64,000 nucleotides of DNA from CG2-30-58-95 sp964618215 (GCA_964618215.1 CAZTZE010000019.1:5659-69658); one strand, 5' to 3'; shown: positions 49,307 through 58,781, numbered from the stretch's first letter. The notes: generated by a model not told the origin, from the letters alone. Translations and numbers: made by a program.

Positions 49307-50515
49307 CTACTTTTCTTGGATGGTCACGCGGAACAGCGGGTCGCGGGCGGTGATCGCCGCCAGCACCTCCATGCCACGGATGACCTGGCCGAAGATCGTA
49401 TACCCACCCTCGAGGTGTGGGGCTGGGCCGTAGGTGATGAAGAACTGGCTGCCATTCGTATTTGGGCCGGCGTTGGCCATTGCAACCACGCCCGGCTTGT
49501 CGAAACGCAGGGAAGGATCAATCTCGTCGCCGAACAGGTAGCCGGGGTTGCCCATCCTCGTCCCGCTTGGGTCGCCGCTCTGGGCGACGAAGCCGGGGAT
49601 GACGCGGTGAAAAGTGACGCCATCAAACCATCCATGCCGGGCTAAAAAGACGAAGTTGTTTACTGTGAAGGGAGCTTTATCCGCATACAACTGGATGACC
49701 ATCTCGCCATTGGCGGTGTGCAAAGTTGCGATGTACTGCTTGAGCGGATCAATGCCCATTGGCGGACAGGCGCTGAACTGCCGTTCGGTCAGTGCATACA
49801 GCCGGACGGTTTGATCCAGGCTGTCGAAGTCCGCCAAGCCGCGATAGGGCTGACCGTTGATCAGCAGGATGGGGAGAACTGGCGTTTGCAGACCGGCCGC
49901 GAATATCACCGCTTGTGCGACGCTGGCTTTGACAGCCTCGCTCATTAGATCGGCCTGGAAACGTTCTCCGTCCATCCCCAGAGCTGTTGCCTGATCCCGC
50001 GCCCAGGCCTCGAATGCCTCCGCCGTGAGCGCGGACCAGTCCCCCTGACTGGCATACAGCAAATCGTGCATCTGCCAGAACTTTCCTTGCAGGTCGGCCG
50101 CTTCGACGGCTTGCGCGGCGATAACAGCCTTGTCATGCTCGCCGCTCAAGGGCAGGTGACGGTAGACCAGCCGTAAGTCAGTGGGATGGGCTGCCAGCAA
50201 TTCATTCATGCTGGCGGCTACCAGGGCGCAGTTTCGACATTGGAAATCGCTGTAAATGACGAGTGTGACCGGCGCGTTCGCCGGGCCGAAAACGTGATCC
50301 CCTTCCAGGATTGGCACGGCATCCGAGGGCCTGGGCGTCCCTGGGCCGGTGGGAATTTTGAGCACCAGACAGGTTGGGAGCGGCGCGGTCGGCGAGGCTT
50401 TGATCGCGCTGGCTGTTGCAGGAGTTTCAACCTGTGAAAGGGGTACATTGTTGCCACACGCGGCAATCAGCAGCGCGAGCAGGATGAGCAGGCAGATTTT
50501 TCGCAAGGGGATCAT
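49307..50515 (-). CDS. Lipoprotein fusion of DsbA-like thioredoxin and cyclophilin domains
   Basis: A 402-aa exported lipoprotein: KICLLILLALLIAAC with lipobox, T/P linker, then a DsbA-type thioredoxin fold (VTLVIYSDFQCRNCALVAAS, CRNC as the redox CxxC; cis-Pro segment PVLPILLINGQPYRG), then a cyclophilin peptidyl-prolyl isomerase (VNNFVFLARHGWFDGVTFHR, VIPGFVAQSGDP, GSQFFITYGPAPHLEGGYTI in pieces). It would fold secreted proteins by disulfide and proline isomerisation. ATG at 50515 overlaps the stop of the preceding gene. Confidence 0.9.
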   Translation of the reverse strand: MIPLRKICLLILLALLIAACGNNVPLSQVETPATASAIKASPTAPLPTCLVLKIPTGPGTPRPSDAVPILEGDHVFGPANAPVTLVIYSDFQCRNCALVAASMNELLAAHPTDLRLVYRHLPLSGEHDKAVIAAQAVEAADLQGKFWQMHDLLYASQGDWSALTAEAFEAWARDQATALGMDGERFQADLMSEAVKASVAQAVIFAAGLQTPVLPILLINGQPYRGLADFDSLDQTVRLYALTERQFSACPPMGIDPLKQYIATLHTANGEMVIQLYADKAPFTVNNFVFLARHGWFDGVTFHRVIPGFVAQSGDPSGTRMGNPGYLFGDEIDPSLRFDKPGVVAMANAGPNTNGSQFFITYGPAPHLEGGYTIFGQVIRGMEVLAAITARDPLFRVTIQEK

Positions 50516-51801
50516 CTTGAATTCGCAGCCTGCAACTCTTGGAACGAAGACATCTGCGCGATTTTCCGCAGGAAAGCGCCCAGCGAAGGACTTTGGGCGC
50601 GCAGTTGACGCACCGCCGGGCCGACCGGGTCTGCGCCCGCCGCGCCGCCGGGGAGGTCGGCATAGGCGCCATAGAAGGCAAAGTAAGCCTGGTTGAGTTT
50701 GCGGATGGCATAGCCATTCTCCCAAAAGAGCTGGCGGCGCAGTTCCATATAGGCTTCAGCTTCTTGAATCTTGCCCTCGGCCAGCAGTTTATCCGCCGTA
50801 ACGCGCGTGGTGTGCATCTCAGCCCGAAAGTCGAAAGGTTTGCGCAATTCGTTCGGGTCGGCGCGGCCCAGGTTCAGGCCGACCGACACGGTTTGGGATG
50901 TCGGTGTCTGGATCAATTCGGGGTAGTAACGCTGCAAGATGAGGGCGCCGATCTCGCCTCCGGCGATGGAGGCGGTTGTTTCGTTCATGGTACGCAGCTC
51001 GGGGCTGGCGTCGTAGTTCAATCCCAGCGGGCGCAGAGTGAGCCAGTTGTGGATCCACTCGTGGGCGATGGTATCGGTCAGCCAGATCAGGTCGGAGGTG
51101 CGTAAAACCATGCTTGGGTAGGAACCGATCCCGCCCACCGGCACGACCAGTGAGGAGACATCCAGGCCTTTGTCCACGCGCGCTTCGAGTGCAGCCTGGC
51201 GGTCTACGCTCAGGTCGGAGAGCAGCGAGATGCTGGCCTCGGACTGGATTTTATCGCGCCGCGAGACGATCAGGTTGTAAGGCAAGGGCGTGATGTGGAA
51301 CAGGACGGGCGGGATGGGCTGTCCGCCGCTCGTCAGCCCCAGGTTATTGACTACCGCGCTGACCTGCTCTTGCAGTATCGCCTCGGCCAACGGCGCAAGT
51401 TCCGTCTGGCGCGCCTTGAACTGGCTTAATTCCACCCTCAGCCTGGCGGAGGCGGTTTCGGGATTCTTGACCTGCGGGTCGGCGTAGATCAGGTTCAGAT
51501 TATGCTCATCCTGGATTATTTGCCCGGTCAGTTTCAGATACTCCGCCACGATTTGGTGACGGGCATTGCCATCGAAGTAATATGGTGTGCCAATCGCGCT
51601 CTGGGTGAATTTGATGCCAAAGGCATCCAAAGTCCAATTGAAATAGTCAAATTCTAGTGGGCGGGTGAAGGCGCGGGCGCGGTCGCTGGTCTCGGCGGGG
51701 GCAAGCAGGGTACTGCCTCCGAGCAACGCGCTGAGACAGATGACATAAACGGCGAAATCAACCGCGCGCCGCAGGTCTAACAGTAGGGTGCGAACAACCA
51801 T
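50512..51801 (-). CDS. Membrane-anchored HExxH protein, metalloprotease-like
   Basis: A 429-aa protein with one N-terminal helix (residues 10-33) and a large outside domain. TIAHEWIHNWLTL is an HExxH motif, and NETTASIAGGEIGALILQRYY downstream holds a plausible third acidic ligand. Otherwise not recognised. The gene ends in ATGA shared with the DsbA-cyclophilin gene, so both are one operon and the two may process exported proteins. Confidence 0.7.
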   Translation of the reverse strand: MVVRTLLLDLRRAVDFAVYVICLSALLGGSTLLAPAETSDRARAFTRPLEFDYFNWTLDAFGIKFTQSAIGTPYYFDGNARHQIVAEYLKLTGQIIQDEHNLNLIYADPQVKNPETASARLRVELSQFKARQTELAPLAEAILQEQVSAVVNNLGLTSGGQPIPPVLFHITPLPYNLIVSRRDKIQSEASISLLSDLSVDRQAALEARVDKGLDVSSLVVPVGGIGSYPSMVLRTSDLIWLTDTIAHEWIHNWLTLRPLGLNYDASPELRTMNETTASIAGGEIGALILQRYYPELIQTPTSQTVSVGLNLGRADPNELRKPFDFRAEMHTTRVTADKLLAEGKIQEAEAYMELRRQLFWENGYAIRKLNQAYFAFYGAYADLPGGAAGADPVGPAVRQLRAQSPSLGAFLRKIAQMSSFQELQAANSR

Positions 51802-52149
51802 GCGGGTGATTATAACCACCGGGCAGGCCTTTGGCAAATGCAAACTCATTCCAGAGACTTCGTAAGTCTGGGCACAACAAAACAGAGACGACCCGAAAAG
51901 TCGTCTCTGTCGAAGGGTTCACTTTATGTTACGGGCTATTGCTTTGCACCCCTTTCTCAGGGGGTTACATCGCTTCAGCACAGCCAGTCGCCCGGCTGCA
52001 TCGGTTGCCTCCTGAGCGCAGCGAAGGACCATGGCGGCCTGACCCTTACCAGGACTGGACTTTCACCAGCAAGCAGACGATGACTTCTCAGGACACACCA
52101 CGCTGTGTTGGACGGCGCTTTCCCGTGGTCAGACGAAGGGTACAAGAGA
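51802..52149. other. Gene-free stretch with strong hairpin
   Basis: AGAGACGACCCGAAAAGTCGTCTCT at about 51887 forms a tight hairpin in the middle of AT/GC-mixed DNA. Further on, CACCCCTTTCTCAGGGGGTT and CCTTACCAGGACTGGACTTTC give structured but unrecognised DNA, with one TCCTGAGCGCAGCGAAGGA word (52010-52028) of the 24-bp family. No gene or known RNA could be named. Confidence 0.4.
51886..51912. terminator. Strong hairpin, possible terminator
   Basis: Nine to ten bp of CAGAGACGAC pairing with GTCGTCTCTG around a short ccgaaaa loop. It stands between the promoter side of the metalloprotease gene and the methyltransferase 3' end. No clear T-run. Confidence 0.5.
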
Positions 52150-52959
52150 TCAAGAGATCGCTGAGGCCACATGCGCAATCCATATCATGTCTGTGCTGTT
52201 ATCAGCCAAAGGGTGCCGAGAGAAGTCGCCGTATACCGCATCCGCCGTAAAGCCTACTCTTGCTAGAACGTGCTCCATCTCAAAACGGAAGACGCAGTGT
52301 ATTCGGGCGGGCGTCGTCTGCCAGGAATCTGTCACGTGCCCATCGGTATCCATTTCCTCCCAACGAGCACGGACAATAGCAGTCTGCGTGGAGGGTTCAT
52401 ATGACCAGGCACGATATGACTGGATCTCGCGTCCAGTAGTAGCGCGGATAAATTTCCCTTCTGCCTCGAAGTGAGTGTCTTTTTGGCAAAGGAGTTCTCC
52501 AAGCCATTTGAAATCCAGATGGTTCAGATGCACAACTAAATAGCCCCCTGGCATGAGGTGGCGCTTGATGCATTCGAGACATGCCACCTGATCTTCAGGT
52601 GTATTTAGGTGCTGAAACGCGTTCCCGGTGATAATTACTAACCCAAAAACATCGTCTAATTGAAAGGATCGCATATTCCCCTCAACCCATCGCGCGTTTG
52701 CGAGGTCAATGCTCTTGCGCCGGGCTACCTCGAGCATGTGCTGAGATAAGTCCAGTCCGACGACACTTGCGCCGCTACGAGCCAGTCGAATGGCCACTCG
52801 CCCTGTACCGCAGGCAAGTTCTAATACACTTCCGCCTGCGTGTTTTGCATTCGCGGCCATCTCTTGATAGAAATCGATCTCATTTGGCCAGTTGGGTACG
52901 GACTCGTCATACGTCTCCGCGTAGAATTGTGCACCGCGTTCATCTTGTGATTGGCTCAT
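52150..52959 (-). CDS. SAM-dependent class I methyltransferase
   Basis: A 269-aa cytoplasmic methyltransferase. Motif I VLELACGTGRVAIRLA (residues 45-60), then VVGLDLSQHMLEVARRKS, motif IV region VFGLVIITGNAFQHL, and post-I segment MPGGYLVVHLNH. ATG at 52959 has AAAGGA about 10 nt upstream. Substrate unknown. Confidence 0.87.
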   Translation of the reverse strand: MSQSQDERGAQFYAETYDESVPNWPNEIDFYQEMAANAKHAGGSVLELACGTGRVAIRLARSGASVVGLDLSQHMLEVARRKSIDLANARWVEGNMRSFQLDDVFGLVIITGNAFQHLNTPEDQVACLECIKRHLMPGGYLVVHLNHLDFKWLGELLCQKDTHFEAEGKFIRATTGREIQSYRAWSYEPSTQTAIVRARWEEMDTDGHVTDSWQTTPARIHCVFRFEMEHVLARVGFTADAVYGDFSRHPLADNSTDMIWIAHVASAIS

Positions 52960-53129
52960 TGGCAAAGATTCCTTTCGTAACAGTGGTCTGGATGTCATTT
53001 GGTCATGCAGATGAATAATTACGTCTCGAGCGGTCTATGCTAGCGCCGCCCAACCATGTCTTATCCAGAATGATTCTACCTAAGACGCCAATCGGTTGTG
53101 TTATGCGCAATTATTCTGCCTAACGATTA

Positions 53130-53195
53130 AGGATTGATACGGCGGAAGGGATGAAAGCGGAGAGGAAGGCATTGATGCGCCGCCGTATCAATCCT
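53130..53195. repeat. 16-bp inverted repeat beside the IS element
   Basis: AGGATTGATACGGCGG and its exact complement, 34 bp apart, stop 1 bp before the left end of the IS91-type element. This is likely the hairpin that served as target site or an older terminator. 52960-53129 shows nothing coding. Confidence 0.6.
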
Positions 53196-53443
53196 AGTTG
53201 AACTAAGCCGCACGCAAAGGGTGCCTGCGCAAAGGATTTGGAAATTAAAGCACACTCAGTCTAAGCGAGCAGCGGTCGAAACGGTCAATCCACCAATAAT
53301 TAAGAATATTGTACATGGAGAGGGGGAGTTTTGCAAGCAAAACATGTGGCTGAAAGATGGATGTAATGGTGTCAAGGGAAATGGGAACAAGGCTGCGGGA
53401 GGAAGCGCAGCCTGGAAGGAAGAACAAAGGGGAGGAGAGAGAT

Positions 53444-54619
53444 TCAAGGAGAGCGGCATAGGGTAGGGGTGATGGCGCGTAAGAAAGACATTGACTGGCC
53501 GCACTTAGGGCAGATGGGTTGCTTTTGGGGTAGCGCAGGTTGGGAAGTGGTGGGATTGGTATTGTGCAGAGAAGCGGTTTGCTGCGGGATGCATTGTTGG
53601 ATGTGCGCCTGGATGGAGGCAAAAAGTGGTCGTCGGGTGGGAGCCAGGAAGCCGAAGTAGCGCACCTTGACGAAACCTGAGGGTAGGACGTGCTGGAGGA
53701 AGCGGTGGATGAAGCGTTCCACAGAAGTGGTGCAGGCCTTGAGTTGGCCTGTATCCGAAGTGCGATATTGAAAAGTGACTTGGGAAGTCCCCAAGGCGCC
53801 GTTATCGGTGAACTTCACCAGTCGGCGGTTGCTGATGGCGATACGGAAGATGTAAGGGGCCAGGTACTTGAGGGCCGACTGTCCATTGCCGACAGGCTTG
53901 CAATGGACGACCCAATCCTGCTGCCAAACCTTTGGAGGTACCTGAGCAAAGGCGGGAGACTTTTTGAGGAGGTGGAGGAATTTGGCACGGAAGAGTTTGG
54001 AAAGGGCTTTAACTGGCAGGAAGAAATTGTTGTGAGAGGGCAGCCAGGCATGCCCTGCCTGCGCCAGTGCCGCAGGCACAGGTGAGCTTGGTCGAAGGGT
54101 TTGCTTGTCTGGGGCGATACCGCCGCCCGGGACAAGGTAGTGGACATGGGGGTGGTAAGCCAGGTTGCGGGTCCAGGTGTGGAGCACGCCCACCATACCG
54201 ATCTGGCCGCCGACGTAACGGGGATCTTGGGCTAGTTTTTGTGTTGCTTCTGCCGAAGCCTGGAAGAGGGCGTGGTAGAAGAATTTTTGGTTTCGGCTGG
54301 CGGCCTCACGCAATCCTTCTGGGAGGGTGAAAGTAAGCATGAAGTAGGGGACGGGCAAGAGTAGCTGCTGTTGCAACTTGAGCCATTCTTGAGTCTGCTC
54401 ATGCTGGCATTTTGGGCAATGGCGGTTGCGGCAGGAATGATAGCTGTAACGGAGCTCGCTGCATGAGACGCAGGAGTATACCTGCCCTCCCAAGGCTTCT
54501 GTGCGGCACTGCTCGATGGCGCGCATCACCTGGCGGTGACTGGGCAGCAGGCGGTCGGCGTACTTTTGGCGATAGGCAGGGCCGTAGCGGCGAAAGATGT
54601 CAGCCAGTTCTAAGGCCAC
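53444..54619 (-). CDS. IS91-family HUH transposase
   Basis: A 391-aa protein. Zinc-finger start (CVSCSELRYSYHSCRNRHCP, KC), HUH motif in NLAYHPHVHYLVPGGG, and downstream RRLVKFTDNGALGTSQVTFQ, ERFIHRFLQHVLPSGFVKVR, which together match the IS91/IS801 transposase type. The catalytic Tyr lies C-terminal of HUH in the family, but cannot be pinned. Overlaps the integrase gene by 10 nt. Confidence 0.93.
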   Translation of the reverse strand: MALELADIFRRYGPAYRQKYADRLLPSHRQVMRAIEQCRTEALGGQVYSCVSCSELRYSYHSCRNRHCPKCQHEQTQEWLKLQQQLLLPVPYFMLTFTLPEGLREAASRNQKFFYHALFQASAEATQKLAQDPRYVGGQIGMVGVLHTWTRNLAYHPHVHYLVPGGGIAPDKQTLRPSSPVPAALAQAGHAWLPSHNNFFLPVKALSKLFRAKFLHLLKKSPAFAQVPPKVWQQDWVVHCKPVGNGQSALKYLAPYIFRIAISNRRLVKFTDNGALGTSQVTFQYRTSDTGQLKACTTSVERFIHRFLQHVLPSGFVKVRYFGFLAPTRRPLFASIQAHIQQCIPQQTASLHNTNPTTSQPALPQKQPICPKCGQSMSFLRAITPTLCRSP

Positions 54620-55524
54620 AGCCCCGCCACTATCTCGTTGATCTTGTTGATTGCCTGCGCGTCAGTCGTTGAAGTCAGATGGGTGTAGATGGCGGTGGTA
54701 GCAGGGGAAGCGTGTCCCAGGTAACTTTGAATAATGCGCAGGTTCAGGCCTGCTTCCAGCAAATGGGTTGCATAGGAATGGCGCAGGGTATGAACAGTGG
54801 CATTCTTGTGTATTCCGCTCTCGTGCAGGGCGGCACGAAATGCTTTCTGCATACTGGATTCATTCATTGGTTCGTTTGCATGTTCAGGCGATTGTCCTGT
54901 GCGCAGGGCTGGAAACAGCCATACCCGATTGCAATGGGTCATCCAGTGTCGCCGAAGCATCTCCAGAGAGGCCTCCGGCAGCGGGACACCGTTCGTGCCG
55001 CGAGCAACGGCGGCACGCCGGTGCGAGACGGCATAGCGGTCTTTGCCTCCTTTTCCATGGCAGATGTGAAGCATCTTGCGAGCGCTGTCAATATTTTTGA
55101 CTTGCAGGCGCACGCCTTCCAACAGGCGTAACCCGCAAGCGTAGATGACCGTCAGACAGACTCGATAGTGCTGAACATGGACATGCGCTAGAATAGCGGC
55201 CACTTCCTCCACGCTGAGCACCACCGGTAGTTTTTTCTCCTTTGCTGGCCGGGCGAATTCGAGAAAGTGCCATTGTCGTTCCAGGGTATGCTCATAGAAA
55301 AACTTGATACCGCACAACGCAATCGTACATGTATTGCGTGCGACATGTTTGACATTCATCAGGTAGAGAAAGTACTGGCGCAATTCCTCCTCATCAATCT
55401 GATCTGGAGACTTATGATAGTGCTTCGCCAACTGGCTTACTGCCTGCGCATAAGTCTCCTGGGTTCGGGCAGACAGGCCGCGCAGTTGCATATCCTCGAT
55501 CATCTTCTGTCTTAAAGCAGTCAT
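54610..55524 (-). CDS. Tyrosine recombinase of the IS91-type element
   Basis: A 304-aa integrase of the phage type: N-terminal SAM-like DNA-binding part (MIEDMQLRGLSARTQETYAQ, YFLYL), catalytic ACGLRLLEGVRLQVKNID (Arg), HTLRHSYATHLLEAGL (HxxR) and YLGHASPATTAIYTHLT with the nucleophilic Tyr. Such genes are often coupled to IS91-type transposases. It opens the two-gene element. Confidence 0.93.
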   Translation of the reverse strand: MTALRQKMIEDMQLRGLSARTQETYAQAVSQLAKHYHKSPDQIDEEELRQYFLYLMNVKHVARNTCTIALCGIKFFYEHTLERQWHFLEFARPAKEKKLPVVLSVEEVAAILAHVHVQHYRVCLTVIYACGLRLLEGVRLQVKNIDSARKMLHICHGKGGKDRYAVSHRRAAVARGTNGVPLPEASLEMLRRHWMTHCNRVWLFPALRTGQSPEHANEPMNESSMQKAFRAALHESGIHKNATVHTLRHSYATHLLEAGLNLRIIQSYLGHASPATTAIYTHLTSTTDAQAINKINEIVAGLWP

Positions 55525-55774
55525 GGCTATACCTCCTGTATGGAAATAGGATCCGATACAGGAAATATAGCCCAGATCGAGGCTAAATGTGAAGTTTTAG
55601 AAGACCTTTGGGAGTGGGAGTAATCCCCCTGCGCGAAGCGCTTAGTTCAACGGCTTATGGACAGGCAGCCTGACATCCTAAATTCAAATAGGCATCAGGC
55701 TGCTATCGGTTAAAGACGATGAATTGAAATCAGTATAGCAAAATCGCGGAGAAAATGCAACGCCCGAACGGAAG

Positions 55775-57214
55775 TTATTTCTTGCTGCTCAGATACTCAT
55801 CCATTGCCTGGGCAGCCTTGCGGCCGGCCACCATGGCCGTCACCACCAAGTCGGGGCCGCTGACCACGTCGCCGCCGGCGAAGACGCCCGCGCGGCTGGT
55901 GGCGCCGGTCTCGCGGTCAACCACGCTGATCAGGCCCCAGTCGTGGGTTTCGAGGCCGGGCGTGGTCTCGCCGATGAGCGGGTCGGGCCAGTAACCCAGC
56001 GCCTTGATGGCTGTATCCACTGCAATGCTGAAATTAGAGCCTTCGATCGGCAGCGGCTTGCGGCGGCCTTTGGCATCCGGCTCGCCGAGTTTCATCTCGA
56101 TGCACTCGATGGCAGCCAGTTGGCCGTCTTCACCGGCGATGAATTTCACCGGTTGGGTCAAAAAGCGGTACTGGGCGCCTTCTTCTTTAGCCATCTGGCG
56201 GTCTTTCTTGCCTCCGGGCATTTCCTTTTCGGTGCGGCGGTACAGGCAGATGACCTGTTCTCCGCCGATGCGCAGGGCAGTGCGCAGGCAGTCGGACGCC
56301 GTATCGCCGCCGCCGATGACCGCCAGGCGCTTGCCGATGCGGGGACGCTCACGCTTGTCCTCCGGCAGCAAGTTCAGCCCCGTGTTGCCGCGCATCAGGA
56401 AGTCGGTCGCTTCGTAAACGCCGGGCAGGTCTTCGCCAGGCACTTCCATCTTGGCGTCAATCCCAACGCCCACGCCGACGAAAACAGCATCGAAACCTTC
56501 CTTGAATAAATCATCGATAGTCTTGTCTTTGCCGATGTAGGTGTTACCGACGAATTTGGCGCCGGCCTTTTCGTAATCGCCCCAGCGGCAGAAGAAGACT
56601 TCCTTGGCCAGTTTGAAGTTGGGAATGCCATAGACGAGCAAACCGCCGGGCGCGGGTTTGGAATCGAAGATGGTAACCGCGTGGCCTTCTTGCAGAAGTT
56701 GGGCGGCGCAACCCAGGCCGGCTGGGCCTGCGCCGACGATGGCGACATTCTTGCCGCTTGGCTGGCCAACCGGGATGGTCACTCCTTCCGTCTTGCGCTC
56801 GTAGCAGGTGACGAAGGTTTCAAGCGGGCCGCACAATACCGGTTCGTGAGTCTTGTTCAGCACGCAGGAACCCTGGCAGAGTTGTTCGTGCGGGCAAACG
56901 CGGGAGCAGATTTCAGGCAGCGAGCTGGTTTGACGGTACAATTGTGCGGCTTCGATGTAGCGCCCTTGTTCGATCAGCCACATTGCCGAAGGGATATCGT
57001 TGTGACACGGGCAGGCCAACATGCAGGGCGCCGGGTCGGGGCAGTGGATGCAGCGTGAGGCTTCCAGCATCGCCCGGTCGGAATTGAGCGGGACGACCAC
57101 ATCGCCAAAATCACAGACCCGTTCTGTCGGTGGGCGCAGCGTCAGGTCTTGATAGGGCATGTAGACACGCGCTTTGCGGTCTATTTCCAAATATTCGCCA
57201 GGTATTGTTTGCAT
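55775..57214 (-). CDS. GltD-like NAD(P)H/FAD/Fe-S oxidoreductase
   Basis: A 479-aa protein related to the glutamate synthase small subunit. N-terminal Fer4_20 cysteines (SRCIHCPDPAPCMLACPC, EICSRVCPHEQLCQGSC), then a FAD site VAIVGAGPAGLGCAAQL and an NAD(P) site AVIGGGDTASDCLRTA. It delivers electrons to a partner large subunit, not in this window. The C-terminus ends GVFAGGDVVSGPDLVVTAMV, the family ending. Stand-alone versions may be subunits of NADPH:ferredoxin systems. Confidence 0.9.
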   Translation of the reverse strand: MQTIPGEYLEIDRKARVYMPYQDLTLRPPTERVCDFGDVVVPLNSDRAMLEASRCIHCPDPAPCMLACPCHNDIPSAMWLIEQGRYIEAAQLYRQTSSLPEICSRVCPHEQLCQGSCVLNKTHEPVLCGPLETFVTCYERKTEGVTIPVGQPSGKNVAIVGAGPAGLGCAAQLLQEGHAVTIFDSKPAPGGLLVYGIPNFKLAKEVFFCRWGDYEKAGAKFVGNTYIGKDKTIDDLFKEGFDAVFVGVGVGIDAKMEVPGEDLPGVYEATDFLMRGNTGLNLLPEDKRERPRIGKRLAVIGGGDTASDCLRTALRIGGEQVICLYRRTEKEMPGGKKDRQMAKEEGAQYRFLTQPVKFIAGEDGQLAAIECIEMKLGEPDAKGRRKPLPIEGSNFSIAVDTAIKALGYWPDPLIGETTPGLETHDWGLISVVDRETGATSRAGVFAGGDVVSGPDLVVTAMVAGRKAAQAMDEYLSSKK

Positions 57215-57328
57215 TGGGCCTCCAGCACGTTGACGACACCATTATTAATAATACCATGATACCCAATCTTCTTATCGGAACACAGGTTTTAATGTCACCA
57301 ATGATTGCGACAATAATCACAATTAGGA

Positions 57329-57361
57329 AGACCTCACAGGTTTCTAAAACCTGTGAGGTCT
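57329..57361. repeat. Perfect 15-bp inverted repeat
   Basis: AGACCTCACAGGTTT and its complement around CTA (57344-57346). It lies 56 bp before the sigma-factor ATG and 115 bp from the gltD-like start. A dispersed palindrome or a regulatory hairpin. Confidence 0.65.
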
Positions 57362-57416
57362 GCAGCAAAGAACCGAATAAAATCAAGGCGAAACTCGTAA
57401 TGATTGGTGAAAGCAG

Positions 57417-58019
57417 ATGACACGGCAGAAAGGATGCAAAGTGCTGGCGACCCTCACTGCGGAAACCGAAGCCGACTTGATTCTTAAGTCGCAGCAAGGT
57501 GACCGGAATGCTTTTGGAGAACTCGTCCGCCATTACTACCCGCGCGTTATAAATGTGGTCTATCGCATGTGCGGCGACACGGCCCTGGCCGAGGATGCAG
57601 CCCAGGAAGCCTTCCTGCGGGCATGGTTGCACATTTCATCCTTCCGCCGGGGCGAGCCGCTGCGCAACTGGCTGTACCGGATTGCCGTCAACGCCGCGCT
57701 GGATATTCTGCGGCGCAGGCATGAGGAACCCGCTGATGATGAAATGTTGCAGAGGATTCCAGAGCAAAGTTCAGGTCCAGAAGACGCGCTGATCGAGAAG
57801 GAACGTCTCGCCCTGTTCCAGCAGGCGATGAGTTCTCTGCCGGAGGCAGCCCGCAGCGCGCTCGTCCTGCGTGAATACGGAGAACTTTCTTACCAGGAGA
57901 TTGCCAGCGTACTCGATATCCCCATCGGGACGGTCATGTCCAGGTTGAGTTACGGTCGCAATCGTCTACGCGAAGTGTTGAAAGAGCAAATTCTGCAAGC
58001 GGAGAGCGAAGATGTGTGA
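57417..58019 (+). CDS. ECF RNA polymerase sigma factor
   Basis: A 200-aa alternative sigma factor. Region 2 ALAEDAAQEAFLRAWLHISS, NWLYRIAVNAALDILR, and region 4 GELSYQEIASVLDIPIGTVM with RLSYGRNRLREVL. Directs transcription to a stress-type regulon, which may include the operon itself. Followed by an anti-sigma gene overlapping by 8 nt. Confidence 0.95.
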   Translation: MTRQKGCKVLATLTAETEADLILKSQQGDRNAFGELVRHYYPRVINVVYRMCGDTALAEDAAQEAFLRAWLHISSFRRGEPLRNWLYRIAVNAALDILRRRHEEPADDEMLQRIPEQSSGPEDALIEKERLALFQQAMSSLPEAARSALVLREYGELSYQEIASVLDIPIGTVMSRLSYGRNRLREVLKEQILQAESEDV

Positions 58020-58641
58020 AAACATACACGCGTTGCTGAATGCGTATCTGGATGGCGAACTGCATGGGCAGCGCCGGCTGGAAGTGGAGAAGCATCTGGG
58101 TTCCTGTACGGCCTGCCGGAATGATTTGCAGGAATTGCGCACCGTTTCAGACCTGCTGCGCGCCGCGCCGGCCCCGGCCTTCCTGCCTGCCGAACGATTC
58201 GTCGCCCAACTGACCCTGCAACTGCCGCGCCGCCCCCTGCACGATCGGGCGCCGAAGCCGGCTGCCTGGGCCGGGTGGCTCGTTCCGGCGGGGTTGCTTA
58301 CCGCCTGGTTTTTCTTGCGGACGATATTCACGCTGACGACAGCCATATCTGCGGCGGACGCGAGCGGCCTGCTCGGGCAGGCAGGCGCCTGGTTCACCGG
58401 CGGCCAGTCACAGGCGGTCTGGTTCGCAGCCATCACCAGTCTGTTCGGTGGCCAGATAAGCGCAGCCCAGCAGTCCACGCTTTCCCTCTTCAATCAGGTG
58501 AGCGTTTTCGGCGGCGACATCTTCAGCGGGTTCCTCTGGCAGGCAGTGGTCGTCCTGCTCTACTGGGGCTGGCTGGCGGCTTGGTGGTTCCGCCGCGGCT
58601 CGCGGCCAGCGAAAGTGACTGCGGCACCTTCGCAGAGTTAA
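58012..58641 (+). CDS. Anti-sigma factor with zinc finger (zf-HC2)
   Basis: A 209-aa membrane protein. The N-terminus NIHALLNAYLDGELHGQRRL, EVEKHLGSCTACRNDLQ has the HxxxCxxC zinc motif that holds an ECF sigma. Two hydrophobic helices (about 84-102 and 176-198) anchor it. Overlap with the sigma gene shows their coupling. PrsW-like or HExxH proteases in this window could process it, but this is speculative. Confidence 0.9.
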   Translation: MCENIHALLNAYLDGELHGQRRLEVEKHLGSCTACRNDLQELRTVSDLLRAAPAPAFLPAERFVAQLTLQLPRRPLHDRAPKPAAWAGWLVPAGLLTAWFFLRTIFTLTTAISAADASGLLGQAGAWFTGGQSQAVWFAAITSLFGGQISAAQQSTLSLFNQVSVFGGDIFSGFLWQAVVVLLYWGWLAAWWFRRGSRPAKVTAAPSQS

Positions 58642-58695
58642 ATCGGAATTCACTAGCTTGACTATGTCACATTCCGCGCGGAGAGAAAATCTTCT

Positions 58696-58781
58696 AACAC
58701 GAAGGCCACGAAGGGGCACAAAGAAGAGCAATGGAGCTAAAAAACGGTCGTTCCTTCGTGTGCCTTTGTGCCCTTTGTGTT
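58696..58781. repeat. CACGAAGG-word inverted repeat, copy 2
   Basis: Left arm words aacacgaagg, ccacgaagg, ggcacaaag; right arm ccttcgtgt, gcctttgtg, ccctttgtgtt. About 86 bp, between the anti-sigma gene and the next membrane-protein gene. Confidence 0.7.

Larger units (their letters stand above)
53197..55651 (-). mobile_element. IS91-type element with its own tyrosine recombinase (2.45 kb)
   Basis: The segment from GTTGAACTAAGC (53197-53208) to GCTTAGTTCAAC (55640-55651) has exact 12-bp complementary ends. It encodes an HUH transposase and an upstream integrase, both minus strand. IS91-like elements transpose by rolling circle and do not make target duplications, and none is seen here. The 53209-53443 part has no gene. 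Confidence 0.75.
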
